Positions 60,446 through 64,000 of a stretch of 64,000 bases of DNA are shown one piece after another. The stretch spans positions 31,384,561 to 31,448,560 of the forward strand of contig OU744447.1 in NCBI GenBank assembly GCA_916610825.1, in the 5' to 3' direction. Made by a program: the position numbers and the translations under genes. This DNA is from Haliclystus octoradiatus (Eukaryota; Cnidaria; Staurozoa; Stauromedusae; Haliclystidae). The notes beneath the pieces were generated by a model. It saw only the letters and a list, made by a program, of their open reading frames with translations, had not been told where the DNA came from and searched no databases. Numbering within the stretch: position 1 is the first letter of the stretch; each line of letters starts with the position of its first letter.

Positions 60446-61769
60446 GGGGGTTCGCTACACATAATGCCAAATTTCAGTTCTATAATATATCGTTGAAATT
60501 TGGTGGAAACATTCTTAAAGTATAGACGTCTGAAAATATGAAATAAAAATGAGGTTTCACCGTATTATTTGGGGCACACGGGCTGCTCAAACCCCCACTG
60601 ATTTTGGGGACCAGAATCTGCGCAGTTGTTTGATATTCTTCAAAAAATCAGACGGATACATGAGCGACACAGATTTTTTGACGAAAGACTATCAGACATA
60701 TATCAATACATAGCAAATTTATAATTTGAATCTACCTAATCATGGTAGTCTCTATTGAGACCCCCTGGGGAGTGCTCATTTTCACCTATTTTCAGTACTT
60801 TACATCAAGATGCTCATATAAAAAACTATAATTTTTTCTTCAAACTTTCTGTGAATTTTGTCTATGGTGTGTACTATCTATATCACAAATAAAAATAAGG
60901 GGTCACCGTATTTGTTTACCGGCAAAAGTGGATCAAAGTGGAAATATTCAATTTAATGACGAAAATTCAGTTCTCTACAAGGGGCAATTGAGCTCCAAGA
61001 TATTTCAAACAAACAATTTATGTACCACAGTGGCGTACATATGTAGAAATGCTATTTGACGAATATAACATGACTTCCTCAAATTAATTTCTCATCAGGG
61101 GAACGAGGATAATTATACCCCATTTTGCTCATTAAAACCCATAAAATCAATTAAAATAGAACTGAGTTAATTTCAAGACAGCTCTCTCAGGAATCTCAAA
61201 GGAGCCCTCCAGTTTAATGGACAACATCTGAAAACAATTGATTTTTGAGACTTCTAAATAGTGAAATGATACGTTAGACTTTTAGATCATAAATAGCTAG
61301 GTTAATCTTTGCATGGCTGGATCACAAATACAGACAATCACCAATGCCATTTGATGAGTTAATACAGTAATTATAAATCAAAACCTATGCTATGTTAAAA
61401 TGAGTTTGAATCCTTTCAAACTTACCTTTCGGATTTCACTACATAATGTAAACATTGTAATTTCACAACAAAAAACTCCCACTTCAGAAGCAGAAACAAA
61501 TGTATGCTGGCATGCTGACACTATTTTAGCCATTATAAACAAAAATAACGTTTGAAGCACTACTGAGGTACTTATAGACAATAAATATTATGATATATCT
61601 CATTTGATTGAATATCCAAAAGCTATTTTTAAAAACATTTGAGTTCACGTTTCGTTTTCACATTTCCCGCCTGTTCTTACGAAACAAGCTGCCATCTTTA
61701 AATTGTTTTTTTATTCATACAAAAATGACTAATTATAAATTCAAAATGGGGCAACTGTCGCGAACCCCC
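60446..61769. mobile_element. 1324-bp TTAA-target element with GGGGGTTCGC termini
   Basis: GGGGGTTCGC at 60446-60455 and GCGAACCCCC at 61760-61769 are perfect inverted repeats. TTAA flanks both sides (60442-60445, 61770-61773). The previous unit of the surrounding tandem repeat shows the empty site CTACTTTAAGAAAATATTTTC. TTAA targets suggest a piggyBac-type, non-autonomous element, as no transposase frame is present. A similar end (AAACCCCCTTAA) stands alone near 63890. Confidence 0.87.
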
Positions 61770-61838
61770 TTAAGAAAATATTTTCTCACTTACGAATCAG
61801 AATTACCTGTATGTGCTATTAAGTATGATTAGTTTTAC

Positions 61839-63610
61839 CTTGTGTACTGCTGACAGCATTTCACTGTGTTGTTCTGCATTTGCTCGTGGAATGTTACTTC
61901 TTTTGAGTGCTTCTTCTCCTCTTGCTATTAATGATCTCATGTAACCAACAGAATCTTGATTTGACTTCTGTTGCATAATATCATCAAGTTGCCGTTTGTA
62001 TCCTTTTATTCCTGCCACCTTGTAATTGTTGACTTTATGAGAAGTTTCATCAATCCAATATTTTAATTCTGTTGGCAGAACAGAATAGGGTATACTCATA
62101 AAACATCGCAAATCAAAAGTATTACCATTACCTTTGTGTAAATTTGTAACACTTAATTACTAAATGACTTTATTACTTTGCCAAATTTTTCCGATAACCA
62201 GATTGTAGAATATTTTGAGAAATATGTCAAAGCTATATGTTAAGGGCTGATTTTCATACAACTATATATGGTGGAAAAATCTAACAATAAGATGAAGAGG
62301 GTTTACAGCATAAGAAGTGGAAATTATTAACCATTTAAAAACAATCACATTCGAAATTGATAAGTATTTTGCTACTTAAATTGTTTGAATGTTAGTTAAA
62401 ATGTTAGTTCCCTGATTAATCGTTGATATCACTGGATTAGACATCGGATTAGCAATAAAGTATATAGTCTAGAAAAAATTTAGCTGTTCAAACAGGGACA
62501 TAATATTCTGAAAATAATGAAATGTTTTAGATTTTGTGATACCTGAGTTTCATCTTTCATGAATTCAATTTGAACTTTTTTAATATTTCATAAGGGACAA
62601 CTTTCATAAGAGATTCTACTGTGTGCTTTTTAATTGACGAAGAAACAAAAACGTTATTTTATCAGATGCTTAGAAACACTTTCACAAAAAGGTTATAACG
62701 TGACTGCTATTTAAAACTTTAAAAAATCGCAACTTCTATTTATTTTATTTTATTATTTTTGACTTATATTATTATACCGAATGGATATTTTTATATTTTA
62801 TAATAAATATTATTATGCTGAATTCTTCATCATTTTCTCTACAAAAATATTCAAGATCAAACATTTCAAAATGGCATTAAAAGGTCTGACAACTATGTGC
62901 TGTGCTAACTTACTATCTTCCGCTTGTGAATAAAAGCCATACATTGCGTCTTGCTGTGGCTCTGTTAAGTTAAGCTCCCGTGCTACAAAATTGAAAATAC
63001 AGAATGCTGTTATTTTCAAACAATTGATTTGCATTGTCTCCTGCGCCACATCCTGCATAAAGTGGATTTAAAACAACAGAAGAAATGTATTCATGTCAGT
63101 ACATAACAACAATGAACAAACCCATTCTAAAGTTACTAGATTGGATTTATCAGAAAATGTAAGTGGTTTTATTGGTTATAGTAGTCTTCGCACTGATGCA
63201 GGAAAGATAACAGGATCACGAATGCGTTTAGGTTGACATAACTTTTAAGAAAAATAATGTTTGCTCACATTTCTTCAGTTGAATGTGTGAACGGGTGCTC
63301 AATAATAGACCATTTTATTGTTATCCCAAAATATCAAATGATTCTAGCAAAAAGAAACCTTGTTTTCCCTGTTTATTCGCATATGCCCACATCATTTTAC
63401 ACACAGCAGCAACTTATATATACTAACCATTATCATCCAAGGTTCGTTTCATTGTGTTTAAGTCATGTTGCCAATATTGTTTTGCTCTGTTAAATAACAT
63501 CTCTTGGCGATCAAGTGCATCTGAATAATACCCTGCACCATTTGATATAGAACTGTAACGGCTGATAACAGAACGGATTTGAGCACACGAACTATGATTT
63601 GAAACATTAT
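61839..63610 (-). CDS. Partial gene: paralogue of the gene 1 C-terminal helical module
   Basis: Three minus-strand exons: 63428-63610, 62914-62982 and 61839-62068, all with good acceptors and donors. Their phases (1-1, 1-1, 1-0) equal those of gene 1 exons 14-16. The middle exon is 69 nt in both genes; the others are 183 versus 171 nt and 230 versus 212 nt. Predicted peptides align at spaced positions: SCAQIRSVISRY with ICNDLHSHIKHY, LNLT...GFYSQAE with HNVT...FWYDKAK, and SNIPRANAEQHSEMLSAVHK with SHIPGKAEQLEVFKFIHE. The peptide is helical and charged with few Cys. The 5' part lies beyond the right edge and the last exon is not securely identified, so the product is incomplete at both ends. 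Function unknown; by analogy a secreted protein. Confidence 0.72.
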
Positions 63611-64000
63611 CTAAATAGGTAGAAATGGATGCGTTTGTGTTATAGAGTGGAAAAAAATTTTTTTTAACAAATTATAACGACTTGTCCTGGTGGTCAGCTG
63701 AAAATAACAGCGGTGTGCCACTTTTTAGTTGTCTACTTATTCAAGTATGTAGAACATTATACGACGAAAATTGAAAAGTGTAAGAGCATATACATTTCAT
63801 CTCTTTGATTAAAATTTCCTGTCATATTTTGGCAATAATGTGCAGTAGAGAATGAAATTAAAACCATGAAGTTATAAAATATGCACTAAACCCCCTTAAA
63901 ACAGATCGTTACCATAGACATAACTTAACTTAAGCTCCAATTGTATATAGTGATAATTTGTGCAGCTAGAGACCAAGATGGAAATTAAACTTAGTAATTC
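63611..64000. other. Probable intron of the minus-strand paralogue
   Basis: No further exon with good splice sites is visible up to the window edge. In gene 1 the equivalent intron is 565 bp, so the next upstream exon may lie just outside. A lone AAACCCCCTTAA resembles the terminus of the 60446-61769 element. Confidence 0.4.

Overview
The window is a stretch of an AT-rich animal genome. Its genes are split into many short exons with GT-AG introns, and transposable elements fill the introns. The best-supported gene is an orthologue of metazoan HSPA14, the Hsp70-like partner of the ribosome-associated complex. A divergent HSPA14, a BEL/Pao retroelement and a large secreted protein of a kind I associate with invertebrate deuterostomes and molluscs suggest a marine invertebrate. 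An ascidian-like tunicate is my guess, but nothing here proves it. I found no prokaryotic features, CRISPR array, rRNA or convincing tRNA.

Layout. (1) Positions 670-19943, plus strand: a 17-exon model for a secreted protein of about 1815 residues. It has a signal peptide, long beta-rich segments, a basic insert followed by a strongly acidic insert, a helical/Cys-rich/helical module and a helical C-terminal module. (2) Positions 19944-25345: intergenic, with LINE debris and small DNA transposons. (3) Positions 25346-56693, plus strand: HSPA14, 17 exons whose phases all agree, giving 505 residues. Its 31 kb is mostly introns packed with nested mobile elements. These include a 2.4-kb palindromic foldback carrying a hAT-type insertion, four copies of a family marked by GTGTCTGACTGAC, and a foldback with 8-bp target duplications. 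A BEL/Pao element with LTRs that read as identical, but with no reverse transcriptase, sits inside that foldback. (4) Positions 56694-60059: intergenic. (5) Positions 61839-63610, minus strand: three exons of a second gene that runs off the right edge. It is a paralogue of the 3' module of gene 1, with the same intron phases and one exon of exactly the same length. A 1.3-kb TTAA-flanked transposon lies just downstream of these exons.

The two secreted-protein genes point towards each other with HSPA14 between them, which suggests an inverted duplication of a lineage-specific gene. HSPA14 acts in cytosolic co-translational folding and has no evident functional link to them. The most unusual items are the paralogous pair, the deleted but recent BEL element nested in a foldback, and inverted repeats flanking HSPA14 exons 2-9 that could promote back-splicing. 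All exon joins were made by eye from splice signals and reading phase, without transcript evidence.
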